Assembly (NCBI GenBank): GCA_021324515.1
Contig: JAJPIY010000175.1
Coordinates: forward strand, 1-45,261
Direction: 5' to 3'
DNA from: Planctomycetota bacterium
GTDB taxonomy: Bacteria; Planctomycetota; Planctomycetia; Gemmatales; Gemmataceae
Length of the DNA: 45,261 bases
Under the pieces are notes generated by a model, which was not told where the DNA came from, ran no database searches, and saw only the letters and a list, made by a program, of their open reading frames with translations. This document shows positions 16,377 through 23,807 of this stretch, piece by piece; within the stretch, counting starts at the first letter, position 1, and every line of letters begins with the position of its first letter. The translations under genes were made by a program, and so were the position numbers.

Positions 16377-16859
16377 TTATCCTTCTTCCAGTTGGCGGAT
16401 GCGATCCCGGATTCGGGCGGCTTCCTCGTAGGCTTCCTTGTTGACCGCCTGAAGCAGCTGTTTGCGCAGCTGGATCAATTCCGATTGCATCTGCTTATTA
16501 TGAGGCAATCGTCGCGGCGTCTTGCCACAATGGCGCGCCTCGCCGTGAATATTTTCCAGCAAGGGAGTGAGTTCGTCACGAAATTCCTGATAGTCGTGAG
16601 GGCAGCCCAACCGGCCGGTGTTGCGAAAGTCCACAAACTTAAGCCCGCACACTTCGCATTGGCGATTGAGCAGCCCTGCCTCATCGACCTCCTCGCCGTG
16701 GCCGGAGGAAGCCGTCTTGATGCCCGTCGCTTTCTGTTGCGGCTCATACAAGTGGTTATGCGCGCAAGCCTCGCACAGGTGTAATTCTTCAATCTGGTCC
16801 TCGCCGAGAATCTCGGTGATGTGCAAGGTTGCGGCGTTATGGCATTTTTGACATTTCAT
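16377..16859 (-). CDS. Second McsA-like protein (paralogue)
   Basis: The 160-residue protein repeats the McsA plan: MKCQKC and LCEAC (Cys 3, 6, 29, 32), QCEVCG and GCPHDY (Cys 68, 71, 86), and a C-terminal UVR motif (SELIQLRKQLLQAVNKEAYEEAARIRDRI). The middle linker (about residues 38-64) is longer in polar residues and unlike its neighbour. The gene lies 92 bases upstream of the other mcsA and 71 bases downstream of rdgB, all on the minus strand, so the four genes and mcsB probably form one transcript. Two McsA proteins could address different substrates, or one may regulate the other; the sequence does not tell. Confidence 0.88.
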   Translation of the reverse strand: MKCQKCHNAATLHITEILGEDQIEELHLCEACAHNHLYEPQQKATGIKTASSGHGEEVDEAGLLNRQCEVCGLKFVDFRNTGRLGCPHDYQEFRDELTPLLENIHGEARHCGKTPRRLPHNKQMQSELIQLRKQLLQAVNKEAYEEAARIRDRIRQLEEG

Positions 16860-16930
16860 GGCCGCAGCTCTCCCAAGTCCGTCCGCCGCGATGCGAACCT
16901 AATGCCATTCTAACAGGGGGGGGGATGCTG

Positions 16931-17542
16931 TCAAGCAGACCGTCCCAGCAGGGTGCGCAGCAGCGGTCGCAGCTGGGCCAGCGCCCGCGCGCGATGACTC
17001 AGGGCGTGTTTGACACGGGGGCTTAACTCGCCGAAAGTGCGGTGATATTCGGGGATAAGGAAAAGCGGATCGTAACCGAAGCCGCCGTTGCCGCGCAACT
17101 CGCGGGTGATAAGGCCATGACAACGGCCCTCGACCACAGCACGCACTTCACCCGTAGGATCAGCGAGGGCGGCGGTACAAACGTAATAGGCGGCACGCTG
17201 GTCGTCCGGCAGCGGCGCCAGCTCGGCCAACAAACGCGCATTATTGGCGGCATCGTCGCCTTGCTTGCCGGCATAACGCGCCGAATGTACGCCCGGCCGG
17301 CCGCCCAGCGCCGGCACCACCAACCCGCTGTCTTCGCCCAGCACCCATTGGCCCAGATAGCGTGCCAGTTCCACCGCTTTCTTCCGGGCGTTGTCCACAA
17401 AGGTGGCCCCGTCCTCAACTACTTCCGGAGCGTCCGGCCAATCGGTCAGGTCGCGCAGGTCGAGTCCGAGATCGCCCAGCAGCGCCTTGATTTCCTCACA
17501 TTTCTTGCGATTGCGCGAACCAAGGACCAGGAGTGTTGCCAT
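16931..17542 (-). CDS. rdgB: XTP/dITP diphosphatase (RdgB/HAM1 family)
   Basis: The 203-residue protein matches the Ham1/RdgB nucleotide pyrophosphatases, which hydrolyse ITP, dITP and XTP to monophosphates and so keep deaminated purines out of DNA and RNA. Family marks are the N-terminal LLVLGSRNRKKCEEIKALL (substrate loop S/T-x-N-x-x-K), VEDGATFVDNARKKA, VLGEDSGLVVPALGGRPGVHSARYAG (the acidic base in EDSGL), and GNGGFGYDPLFLIPEYHRTFGEL with SHRARAL near the C-terminus (Ser-His-Arg motif). Length is normal. It is the first gene of the likely minus-strand unit that continues into the mcsA genes. Confidence 0.94.
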   Translation of the reverse strand: MATLLVLGSRNRKKCEEIKALLGDLGLDLRDLTDWPDAPEVVEDGATFVDNARKKAVELARYLGQWVLGEDSGLVVPALGGRPGVHSARYAGKQGDDAANNARLLAELAPLPDDQRAAYYVCTAALADPTGEVRAVVEGRCHGLITRELRGNGGFGYDPLFLIPEYHRTFGELSPRVKHALSHRARALAQLRPLLRTLLGRSA

Positions 17543-17889
17543 AAGCAGTTTCTCGGGGAACGAAGGACTTTTTTGTTATATCGCCACGAGGGCAACGGTC
17601 GATTAAAAAAGACGGAACACAAGGCTGGCTTCGCTGGGCGCGGCAGCGGCCGTTACGCCGACAGGCCGGCCCTTCCGCCTGGCGCGGTCTTGACCCAAAC
17701 CGCTATCCGGCGAGGCCAACCGCATCTTTGTTCCCTTGGCGAGCGAGACTGCATCCGCGCCCCGAGTGTTGAGCCTCTCGGGGTGTTGACGCGGCCCCGC
17801 TCGCCTCTGTTTGCCGTAAGCCCCCTCTTCCCATATAGTCTTCCCCATCGACCCCAAACCCCAAGGATCTTCTTACAGGAGAACGAACC
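17543..17889. other. 347-base spacer between rdgB and fae (divergent starts)
   Basis: This spacer holds the upstream regions of rdgB (minus) and fae (plus). A hairpin CCCCGAG (17760-17766) with CTCGGGG (17777-17783) stands about 107 bases before the fae start codon. No promoter with good matches to both boxes was found and no gene is evident. The hairpin could be part of the fae 5' leader. Confidence 0.4.
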
Positions 17890-18387
17890 ATGTCGATGTT
17901 CATCGGTGAGGCGTTGTGCGGCGAAGGTAATGAGGTTGCCCACATTGATTTGTTGATTGGCTCGAAGGATGGTCCTGTAGGAACGGCCTTCGCGAATGCT
18001 TTGGCCAATCAGTCGGCCGGCCACACCAACCTGTTGGCCGTGCTCACGCCCAACCTGGTCTGCAAGCCGGCAACCGTGCTCATTACCAAAGTGACCATCA
18101 AGGGAATGCATCAAGCGGCACAGATGTTCGGCCCCGCCCAAAAAGCGGTGGCCAAGGCGGTCGCCGACTGCGTCGCCGCCGGCACCATTGCCAAGAGCGA
18201 TGCCGAAAATCTCGTCATCGTCGCCGGCGTCTTCATCCATCCCGACGCCAAGGACGACAAGAAAATCTACCAGTACAACTATGAGGCTACCAAACTGGCC
18301 ATCGAACGCGCTATGAAGGGTGAACCGAAAATCGACGAAATCTTGGCCAAGAAAGACAGCGTCAAGCACCCCATTTGGGAAAAGTAA
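17890..18387 (+). CDS. fae: Formaldehyde-activating enzyme (Fae)
   Basis: The 165-residue protein matches Fae, which condenses formaldehyde with tetrahydromethanopterin to methylene-H4MPT, the entry to C1 detoxification and oxidation in methylotrophs and many planctomycetes. Characteristic segments are FIGEALCGEGNEVAHIDLLIGSK at the N-terminus (with the catalytic His in AHID), AGHTNLLAVLTPN, KPATVLITKVTIKG and AQMFGPAQKAVAKAVADCV, with a final HPIWEK. The start ATG at 17890 has GGAGA about 7 bases upstream. The window contains no other H4MPT-pathway gene (mch, mtdB, fhc), so those must lie elsewhere if present. metF converges on it from the other strand. Confidence 0.94.
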   Translation: MSMFIGEALCGEGNEVAHIDLLIGSKDGPVGTAFANALANQSAGHTNLLAVLTPNLVCKPATVLITKVTIKGMHQAAQMFGPAQKAVAKAVADCVAAGTIAKSDAENLVIVAGVFIHPDAKDDKKIYQYNYEATKLAIERAMKGEPKIDEILAKKDSVKHPIWEK

Positions 18388-18433
18388 GACAGACCGTTTT
18401 TCTTGCCAACCCCCAGCGCTAGCACAGGATGGC

Positions 18434-18480
18434 CCCTTGCTGGCGCGGCGGGTTGAGAGCGCCCTTGCTGGCGCGGCGGG
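18434..18480. repeat. Two direct copies of a 19-bp CCCTTGCTGGCGCGGCGGG element
   Basis: Identical 19-bp units lie at 18434-18452 and 18462-18480 with 9 bases between them, in the spacer where fae and metF converge. The second unit abuts the metF stop codon. They belong to the GC-rich dispersed repeat background of this genome; no promoter or terminator role is evident. Confidence 0.75.
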
Positions 18481-19377
18481 CTAGTTTTGGCGTATTTCGG
18501 CGAGCACTGGTCGCAGCTGCGCCAGGATGCGGCGCATGTGGCTGGATTTGTTCAACACGTAGAAATGGATACCCGGCACGCCGTGGCGCAATAACTCGGC
18601 GGCTTGGGCGACGCATTGGCGGATGCCGACTTCCTCGGCCCGGCTATCGTCGTCGCCGGCCGCTTCCAGCTCCGCTTGTAACGTCGGCGGGATTTTGGAA
18701 CCGCACAGCGACGTGATGCGTCGCACCTGCTTCGCCGACAATATCGGCAACAGGCCCGGAATGATCGGTTTGGTCACGCCCAGGGCGCGGGCCGCCTCTA
18801 CAAAGGAGAAGAAATCGGCGTTGTCATAGAACAACTGCGTGATGGCAATATCGGCACCCGCATCGATCTTGTTCTTGAAATATCGTAAGTCTGACTCCCG
18901 ATCCGGCGATTCGAGGTGCTTTTCAGGATAGCCGGCCACGGCTATGCCGAAGGCGGCGCCGTAGCGGCGGCGGATGTGGGCGACCAATTCATTGCCGTGG
19001 CTATAGCCGTCCGGCGGCGGCACAAAGGCAGTCTCGCCGCGCGGCGGATCGCCGCGGAGGGCGACGATGTTCTCGATCCCGGAACGACGGATCGCATCGA
19101 GGATGCCATCCAGGTCGGCACGGCTGGAGCCGACGCAGGTGAGATGACAGGCCGACTCCATATGGTATTCGTGTTTGATGAGGGCGGCGATCTCCAGCGT
19201 CCGCTCGCGGGTGGAGCCCAGAGCGCCGTAGGTCACGGTCATGTAGCTCGGCCCCAACGCGATCAACTCCGGCAACACACGGCGTAGCGATTCCATCGCC
19301 GCATCCGTTTTGGGGGGAAACACTTCAAACGAAATGTGCGGCCCGGTCGAACCGTTGTAGAATTCGGCAAATCGCAT
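18481..19377 (-). CDS. metF: Methylenetetrahydrofolate reductase
   Basis: The 298-residue protein is a typical bacterial MetF, an FAD enzyme that reduces methylene-tetrahydrofolate to methyl-tetrahydrofolate for methionine synthesis. Motifs in order: SFEVFPPKTDAAMESL (catalytic Glu in FEVFPPK), YMTVTYGALGSTRERTLEIA, HLTCVGSSRADLDGIL, NIVALRGDPPRGE (flavin-binding), FGIAVAGYPEKHLESPD, KIDAGADIAITQLFYDNADF and PIIPGLLPI. Everything expected is present and the length is usual. It converges on fae; the two could share C1 chemistry but use different carriers (folate versus methanopterin). The next gene upstream, CbiX/SirB-like, is on the same strand 14 bases away, so they may be co-transcribed. 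Confidence 0.95.
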   Translation of the reverse strand: MRFAEFYNGSTGPHISFEVFPPKTDAAMESLRRVLPELIALGPSYMTVTYGALGSTRERTLEIAALIKHEYHMESACHLTCVGSSRADLDGILDAIRRSGIENIVALRGDPPRGETAFVPPPDGYSHGNELVAHIRRRYGAAFGIAVAGYPEKHLESPDRESDLRYFKNKIDAGADIAITQLFYDNADFFSFVEAARALGVTKPIIPGLLPILSAKQVRRITSLCGSKIPPTLQAELEAAGDDDSRAEEVGIRQCVAQAAELLRHGVPGIHFYVLNKSSHMRRILAQLRPVLAEIRQN

Positions 19378-19391
19378 GGTCTAACCTTCGC

Positions 19392-19766
19392 TTACGCTCC
19401 AATGTCGTTAGCCTCGCGCACTCTTTGCGCTACCACTTCCAAGAGCAGCGGATGTTGTCCCAGCGGCTCGGCCAGGCGGAAATCAACGGCAGGAAAACGC
19501 TGGGCCAATTTCGTCCGTGCCTCAGACAGATCGCGGCGGACATGAACGCCTGCCGAGAGAAAGTAGGGAACAAGAATCACGCGTTCGGCCCCTTGCTCGA
19601 CGCAGCGTGCTCCGCCTTGCCCGATGTCCGGTTCCGTCAGTTCCAGAAACGATGCCTCGACAATCGGCCAACCCCGCGCGCGCAAACCAGCGGCGACGTA
19701 GAGGAGATCGGCATTGGCTTCCTCCTGTCGGCTGCCGTGAGCAATGAGCAAAAGGGCCGTTGTCAC
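19392..19766 (-). CDS. CbiX/SirB-like chelatase family protein
   Basis: The GTG at 19766 is chosen because GGAGA lies 6 bases upstream and the resulting 124-residue protein begins MTTALLLIAHGSRQEEAN, the expected start of the short CbiX/SirB family; an in-frame extension to 19853 is unconvincing. The AHGSR motif carries the metal-ligand His, and a second conserved segment reads VILVPYFLSAGVHVRRDL with its His. These small proteins insert cobalt or iron into tetrapyrroles (cobalamin, sirohaem); half-length forms work as dimers. The C-terminal LGQHPLLLEVVAQRV is also usual. The metal is not decidable from sequence. No other tetrapyrrole gene lies in the window. Confidence 0.83.
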   Translation of the reverse strand: MTTALLLIAHGSRQEEANADLLYVAAGLRARGWPIVEASFLELTEPDIGQGGARCVEQGAERVILVPYFLSAGVHVRRDLSEARTKLAQRFPAVDFRLAEPLGQHPLLLEVVAQRVREANDIGA

Positions 19767-19852
19767 GATACGTCTCCTTGGCACAGACGAAGTTCCTCCC
19801 ATTGTACAAGTTTTCCGAGTGCCTACGCTAATGTTGCAGGAGGGAAAAACCA

Positions 19853-20425
19853 ATGCCAGTGCCTCGCCGTCCCACGCGTGCAGAAATCGCAGCTGCGGTG
19901 GGAAAAACGCTCCCGGATGTGATAGCGCCGAACCTGAAAGTCCTTTTCTGCGGCATCAATCCCGGTTTGTATACGGCGGCGATCGGCCATCATTTCGGTC
20001 GGCCTGGGAATCGCTTCTGGCCGGCATTATACGCCGCTGGCTTCACCGACCGCTTGCTGTCGCCGTATGAAGAACACGAACTGCTGCCGCGCGGCTACGG
20101 CATCACCAACCTCGTCGCCCGCGCCAGCGCTCGCGCCGACGATCTGACCGAGGACGAGCTGCGCCAAGGCGCACGAATCCTGGAGGACAAAGTCCGACAC
20201 TATCGACCGCGATTGGTTGCGTTTCTGGGTATCACGGCGTATCGCACCGCATTCCAGCGGCCCCATGCCGTGCTCGGCCTTCAGCCGGAGACGTTAGCCG
20301 AGTCAAAGATTTGGCTGCTCCCCAGTCCCAGTGGCTTGAACGCTCATCATTCGCCGGCCGAGCTGGCGCGCTTATTCGGCGCATTACGACAGGCTGTCGA
20401 AGGGGACGCCCTTCTTTCGCCTTGA
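19853..20425 (+). CDS. mug: G/U(T) mismatch-specific uracil/thymine-DNA glycosylase (Mug)
   Basis: The 190-residue protein has the hallmarks of the Mug/TDG family, which removes uracil or thymine opposite guanine in base-excision repair. The catalytic-region motif GINPG appears in VLFCGINPGLYTAAIGHHFG, followed by PGNRFWPALYAAGF. GITNLVARASARADDL and the substrate-loop motif WLLPSPSGLNAHH come later. Asn in GINPG is the key active-site residue. The start has GGAGG about 10 bases upstream. It is divergent from the CbiX/SirB-like gene with an 86-base spacer. Its last codons (CTTCTTTCGCCTTGA) recur about 713 bases downstream as part of a tandem duplication, showing that the duplication began inside this gene. 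Confidence 0.92.
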   Translation: MPVPRRPTRAEIAAAVGKTLPDVIAPNLKVLFCGINPGLYTAAIGHHFGRPGNRFWPALYAAGFTDRLLSPYEEHELLPRGYGITNLVARASARADDLTEDELRQGARILEDKVRHYRPRLVAFLGITAYRTAFQRPHAVLGLQPETLAESKIWLLPSPSGLNAHHSPAELARLFGALRQAVEGDALLSP

Positions 20426-20483
20426 TAGGGGACTTGGGAAATGGGAAAATTCCTGGGTAACCTTTCTTGAAGGAGAAAGCATC

Positions 20484-20735
20484 ATGACTTGTGAAGAGGC
20501 GCGTCAATATCTGTGGCGGAAACCGTTCCAGCCGGTACGCATTCGCCTCAAAGACGGGCGGAGCTTTGCTATTCGCCATCACCGCTGGGCGATGGCTGCG
20601 GAGGCCGTCTTAATCATTGGCCTACCACCGGAAGATGATCCCCATTCTCGGCTTCCCGACCGAGGACTTTGGGTACGCTGGCCCGAGGTGGACACTATCG
20701 AACCGTTGTCTGAACCTTCTGCGGCGACAGTTTGA
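20484..20735 (+). CDS. Small protein A, copy 1
   Basis: An 83-residue protein starting MTCEEARQYLWRKPFQPVRIRLKDGRSF, with AAEAVLIIGLPPEDDP in the middle and WVRWPEVDTIEPL at the end. It resembles small planctomycete proteins with the pattern PFxPxxIxLxDGRxFxIxH, of unknown function. A good Shine-Dalgarno sequence AAGGAGA precedes the ATG. It is 73% or more identical by eye to the gene at 21199-21450 and pairs with the next small gene in a duplicated unit. Purifying pressure is suggested because both copies keep open frames, most differences being conservative or silent. Confidence 0.75.
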   Translation: MTCEEARQYLWRKPFQPVRIRLKDGRSFAIRHHRWAMAAEAVLIIGLPPEDDPHSRLPDRGLWVRWPEVDTIEPLSEPSAATV

Positions 20736-20749
20736 AGGAGACCATGCCC

Positions 20750-20974
20750 ATGCGTCAGGATGACCTGGATGAATATCTGGATCGCGAGCCATTTCAGCCG
20801 TTTCGCCTTTATCTTTCTACCGGCGCATTTGTGGACATTCGCCAGCCGCAATTGACATGGACGACGCGTTCGACGCTCACTCTCGGCCAAGCAGTTGAAG
20901 GGGACCAGCAGCGCTTCCTGGTGATCGCTTTGATACACATTGTCTGGCTCGAGCTTCTAGTCCCTCTACCGTAG
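20750..20974 (+). CDS. Small protein B, copy 1
   Basis: The 74-residue protein begins MRQDDLDEYLDREPFQPFRLYLSTGAFVDIRQPQL and ends HIVWLELLVPLP. It shares the PFxPFRLxLxxG pattern with its partner A, so A and B are probably ancient relatives. The ATG at 20750 (not the in-frame TTG 20732 or ATG 20744) is chosen because it aligns with the start of copy 2 at 21465 and leaves GGAG at 9 bases. It begins 14 bases after gene A. Function unknown; a chaperone, antitoxin or regulator role would be guesswork. Confidence 0.72.
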   Translation: MRQDDLDEYLDREPFQPFRLYLSTGAFVDIRQPQLTWTTRSTLTLGQAVEGDQQRFLVIALIHIVWLELLVPLP

Positions 20975-21022
20975 AGGTCGCAACGCACGGTGTCTTGGGA
21001 CCACCCGAGTTGTGTGAGCGCC

Positions 21023-21084
21023 GGCGAGCGGGGGGTGTCAACCCCCCGGTTGTGCAACCGGGGGGTTGACACCCCCCGCTCGCC
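21023..21084. repeat. GGCGAGCGGGGGGTGTCAA palindrome, copy 1
   Basis: An inverted repeat with arms beginning GGCGAGCGGGGGGTGTCAAC, each about 28 bp with a short variable centre (TTGTGCAA). Other copies are at 21737-21803, 35796-35856 and 39389-39450. A partial copy follows at about 21092-21119. Confidence 0.88.
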
Positions 21085-21198
21085 AGGAACTACCGGGGGG
21101 TTCATACCCCCCGCTCGCCGGCGTCCTTCTTTCGCCTTGATAGGAGACTTGGGAAATGGGAAAATTCCTGGGTAACGTTTCTTGGAGGAGAAAGCATC

Positions 21199-21450
21199 AT
21201 GACTTGTGAAGAGGCGCGTCAATATCTGTGGCGCGAACCGTTTCAGCCGGTACGCATTCGCCTCAAAGACGGGCGAAGTTTTGATATTCGCCATCGTGGC
21301 ATGACACTGGCCGCAGAGGCTGTTTTGATCGTTGGTATTCCGCCCAAAGAAGATCCGAATGCTTGGTATTCCGACCGGACGGTCTGGGTGCGGTGGCCGG
21401 AAGTAGACGCCATTGAACCGTTACCTGAACCAGCCATGCCGACCACCTGA
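21199..21450 (+). CDS. Small protein A, copy 2
   Basis: The 83-residue duplicate of the gene at 20484. It reads MTCEEARQYLWREPFQPVRIRLKDGRSF, AAEAVLIVGIPPKEDP and WVRWPEVDAIEPL. Substitutions are concentrated in the middle (HHRWAM becoming HRGMTL; SRLPDRGL becoming AWYSDRTV). The Shine-Dalgarno is GGAGGAGA. Leaders of the two copies are nearly identical, so any regulation is probably shared. Function unknown. Confidence 0.75.
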   Translation: MTCEEARQYLWREPFQPVRIRLKDGRSFDIRHRGMTLAAEAVLIVGIPPKEDPNAWYSDRTVWVRWPEVDAIEPLPEPAMPTT

Positions 21451-21464
21451 AAGAGAACGGGCCC

Positions 21465-21689
21465 ATGCGGAGGGACGACCTGAACGAATATCTGGACCGC
21501 AAGCCATTCCGGCCCTTTCGTCTTTATCTATCTACAGGAGCATTTGTAGATATCCGTCAGCCACAATTAGTCCATGTCAGTCACTCAGTCCTCACTCTCG
21601 GCCAAGCGGTTGAAGGGGACCAGCAGCGCTTCCTGGTGATCGCTTTGATACACATTGTCTGGCTCGAGCTCCTGGTTCCTCTACCGTAG
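21465..21689 (+). CDS. Small protein B, copy 2
   Basis: The 74-residue duplicate of the gene at 20750, beginning MRRDDLNEYLDRKPFRPFRLYLSTG. The last 32 residues are identical to copy 1, while the middle differs (TWTTRSTLTL versus VHVSHSVLTL). It lies 14 bases after gene A copy 2. AAAGAGA lies about 9 bases upstream, a weaker ribosome site than in copy 1. Confidence 0.72.
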   Translation: MRRDDLNEYLDRKPFRPFRLYLSTGAFVDIRQPQLVHVSHSVLTLGQAVEGDQQRFLVIALIHIVWLELLVPLP

Positions 21690-21736
21690 AGGTCGCAACG
21701 CACGGTGTCTTGGAATCACCCGAGTTGTGTGACCTT

Positions 21737-21803
21737 GGCGAGCGGGGGGTGTCAACCCTCCGGTTGAACAACACAACCGGGGGGTTGACACCCCCCGCTC
21801 GCC
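21737..21803. repeat. GGCGAGCGGGGGGTGTCAA palindrome, copy 2
   Basis: Same family as the element at 21023, with a longer centre (TTGAACAACACAA) and one arm mismatch (CCCTCC for CCCCCC). It fills the spacer after small protein B copy 2, with a partial third arm at about 21812-21839 and a remnant (ACCCCGCTCGCCGG) at 21850-21864. Confidence 0.85.
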
Positions 21804-21886
21804 AAGGTCAACCAGGGGGGTGACACCCCCCGCTCGCCGGCGCTCACGCAACCCCGCTCGCCGGAATCTCGCAGCAAACCTCGACT

Positions 21887-23560
21887 TCACTTGCTTTTTT
21901 CGTAAACGATTTTACCGCCTACAATCGTCGCTACCACGTCTGTATCGGCGATGCGATCGCGCTCGGAATCAGCCAAGATGTCGCGGGACAGTACAACCAG
22001 ATCGGCAAGTTTGCCTACCTCCAGCGAGCCGCGCTCTTTTTCCTGAAACGCCGCATAGGCCGAGCCGAGCGTGTACGCCTCGATCGCCTCGGCGACAGAA
22101 ATTTTCTGTTGGGGAAACCAACCATTGGGATGTTTGCCGTCGAGCGTACGGCGATGAACAGCAGCGTCGATGCCCAGAAGAGGATTCAGTGGTGCTACGG
22201 ACCAGTCCGAACCGAATGCCAAGCGCGCCCCCGCGTCGAGCAGCGAACGGCAGGCGTAAGAAGAAGCACAGCGTTCGGCGCCGATGCGGCCTTCGGCCCA
22301 GCGGCCATCGTCGATAGCGTGATAGGGTTGCAGGGAGGCGATGACATTCAGCTCCTTGAAACGTCCGTAATCGGCCGGCCGCAAATGTTGGGCATGCTCG
22401 ATGCGGAAACGGCGATCCCGTGGGCCGTTCTTCTTCGCTACTTCGGCAAATATGTCGAGCAATTCGGCATTGGCACGATCGCCGATGGCATGAACGGCGA
22501 CGGACAATCCGGCGGCATCGGCGCCCTCGATGTACTCGCGTAAACGATTCAGCGGCGTCACGAACACGCCGGTGTTGCCTTTTTCGTGCAGATACGGTGC
22601 AAACATCTTCGCCGTGCTGGAACCAAGAGAGCCATCGATGAAACCCTTGACGCCGCCGATGCGCACCCAATCGTTGCCGAAATCCGCCTCGACGCCGAGC
22701 GCCGCCAGGCTGCGCCACTCGGCCAATGGCCAGCGCAGGTCGATGCGTGCGGTTAATTTGCCCTGGCGGGCCAACTGCTGATAGAGACGGAACAGCCGGC
22801 GGCGCGTGGCCGGGGCGCTGCCGTCCATGTCCTGCATACTGGTGACGCCCACTTGTCGCGCCTCGGCCAGGGCGGCGCGGACGGCTGCAATGATTTCCTC
22901 CTCGCTCGGTTGGGGAAGGTGGCGTTCGACAAGTGACATCGCATTGTCACGAAGGACGCCGCTGGGCTGGCGCGAGCCGGGCTTGCGGTAAATGACGCCG
23001 CCGGGCGGATCAGGCGTCTCGGCAGTGATGCCAGCCAAGCGCAGCACCCGACTGTTGACCACGGCCATGTGGCCATCGTAGCGGCGCAGAAAGACGGGGC
23101 GATCGGCGACATATTTGTCGATCAACTCCGCCGTGGGCAACTGCCCGGCGAAAGTGCGGTCGTGGTCCCACTCACCACCCAACAGCCAGCGATCGCGCGG
23201 CAGCTTCTTGTCGAATTCACGCAATCGTTTGCCGAACTCGGCCTCATCGCCGGCGTCCTTGAGCGCTACCTCGGACAACCGTAAGCCCGAACCAAGCAGA
23301 TGAACATGGCTGTCGTAGAATCCCGGCACAATGCGCCGTCCTTGAGCATCGACAACGCGCGTCTGCGGGCCGATCATCTGCCGCATCTCCGCGCTCGTAC
23401 CGACCGCGACGAGGCGATCATGGACCACCGCCAGCGCTTCGACCTCCGGCTGCGCGCGGTTGACCGTCCAGATCTTTGCATTGAGGACAACGAGATCAGC
23501 GGCTGTCAAAGCCGGAAGAGCCAAGTGGACAACCGACAGACCAACAGTGAAAAGGCCCAC
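21887..23560 (-). CDS. Secreted YtcJ-like metal-dependent amidohydrolase
   Basis: The 557-residue protein belongs to the Amidohydro_3 (YtcJ/N-substituted formamide deformylase) branch of the amidohydrolase superfamily. It starts at a GTG (23560) with AGAGG about 9 bases upstream and a hydrophobic N-terminus, MGLFTVGLSVVHLALPALTAA, that fits a signal peptide for export. Metal-site motifs are VPGFYDSHVHLLG (HxH), a Lys in GGVKGFIDGSLGS, VAVHAIGDRAN (His), RIEHAQHL (His) and AFGSDWSVAPLNPL (Asp). The C-terminal IPLADLVVL-like segment reads KLADLVVLSRDIL. Reactions in this family range from amide and formamide hydrolysis to others, so the substrate is open. An upstream in-frame Lys-Arg-Arg would suit a signal peptide, but no start codon is available there. 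Confidence 0.9.
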   Translation of the reverse strand: MGLFTVGLSVVHLALPALTAADLVVLNAKIWTVNRAQPEVEALAVVHDRLVAVGTSAEMRQMIGPQTRVVDAQGRRIVPGFYDSHVHLLGSGLRLSEVALKDAGDEAEFGKRLREFDKKLPRDRWLLGGEWDHDRTFAGQLPTAELIDKYVADRPVFLRRYDGHMAVVNSRVLRLAGITAETPDPPGGVIYRKPGSRQPSGVLRDNAMSLVERHLPQPSEEEIIAAVRAALAEARQVGVTSMQDMDGSAPATRRRLFRLYQQLARQGKLTARIDLRWPLAEWRSLAALGVEADFGNDWVRIGGVKGFIDGSLGSSTAKMFAPYLHEKGNTGVFVTPLNRLREYIEGADAAGLSVAVHAIGDRANAELLDIFAEVAKKNGPRDRRFRIEHAQHLRPADYGRFKELNVIASLQPYHAIDDGRWAEGRIGAERCASSYACRSLLDAGARLAFGSDWSVAPLNPLLGIDAAVHRRTLDGKHPNGWFPQQKISVAEAIEAYTLGSAYAAFQEKERGSLEVGKLADLVVLSRDILADSERDRIADTDVVATIVGGKIVYEKSK

Positions 23561-23807
23561 TATGAAACGCCTCTTGATAAAGTGCTGACTTGCCTCTATT
23601 GGCGGCGCCAGAAAATCATGGAAATGAGGTAGGTTATCGAGACCATAAAGCTATCGGACAAAACTTCAGCTTATTTTCGGAACTCAATATTTTCCAATTG
23701 TTTGTATTATCACCCGCCGAGAAGCTGTTGTCCAGCATGGTTGTTTTCAAAATCCGATGGCGTCCGAGCTGCGGTGGCAAGGAAGCGGTGAGGGGAATGC
23801 TGGTCTC

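Larger units (their letters stand above)
20410..21840 (+). repeat. Tandem duplication of a 713-bp two-gene unit
   Basis: The first unit starts near 20410 with the last codons of mug, and the second starts near 21123 with the same CTTCTTTCGCCTTGATAGG. Both include the leader, small genes A and B, and the following CTCTACCGTAGAGGTCGCAA, then a GC-rich palindrome. Differences are scattered and mostly leave frames intact. The junction at about 21085-21122 contains extra partial palindrome copies, suggesting that repeats promoted the duplication. Confidence 0.88.
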
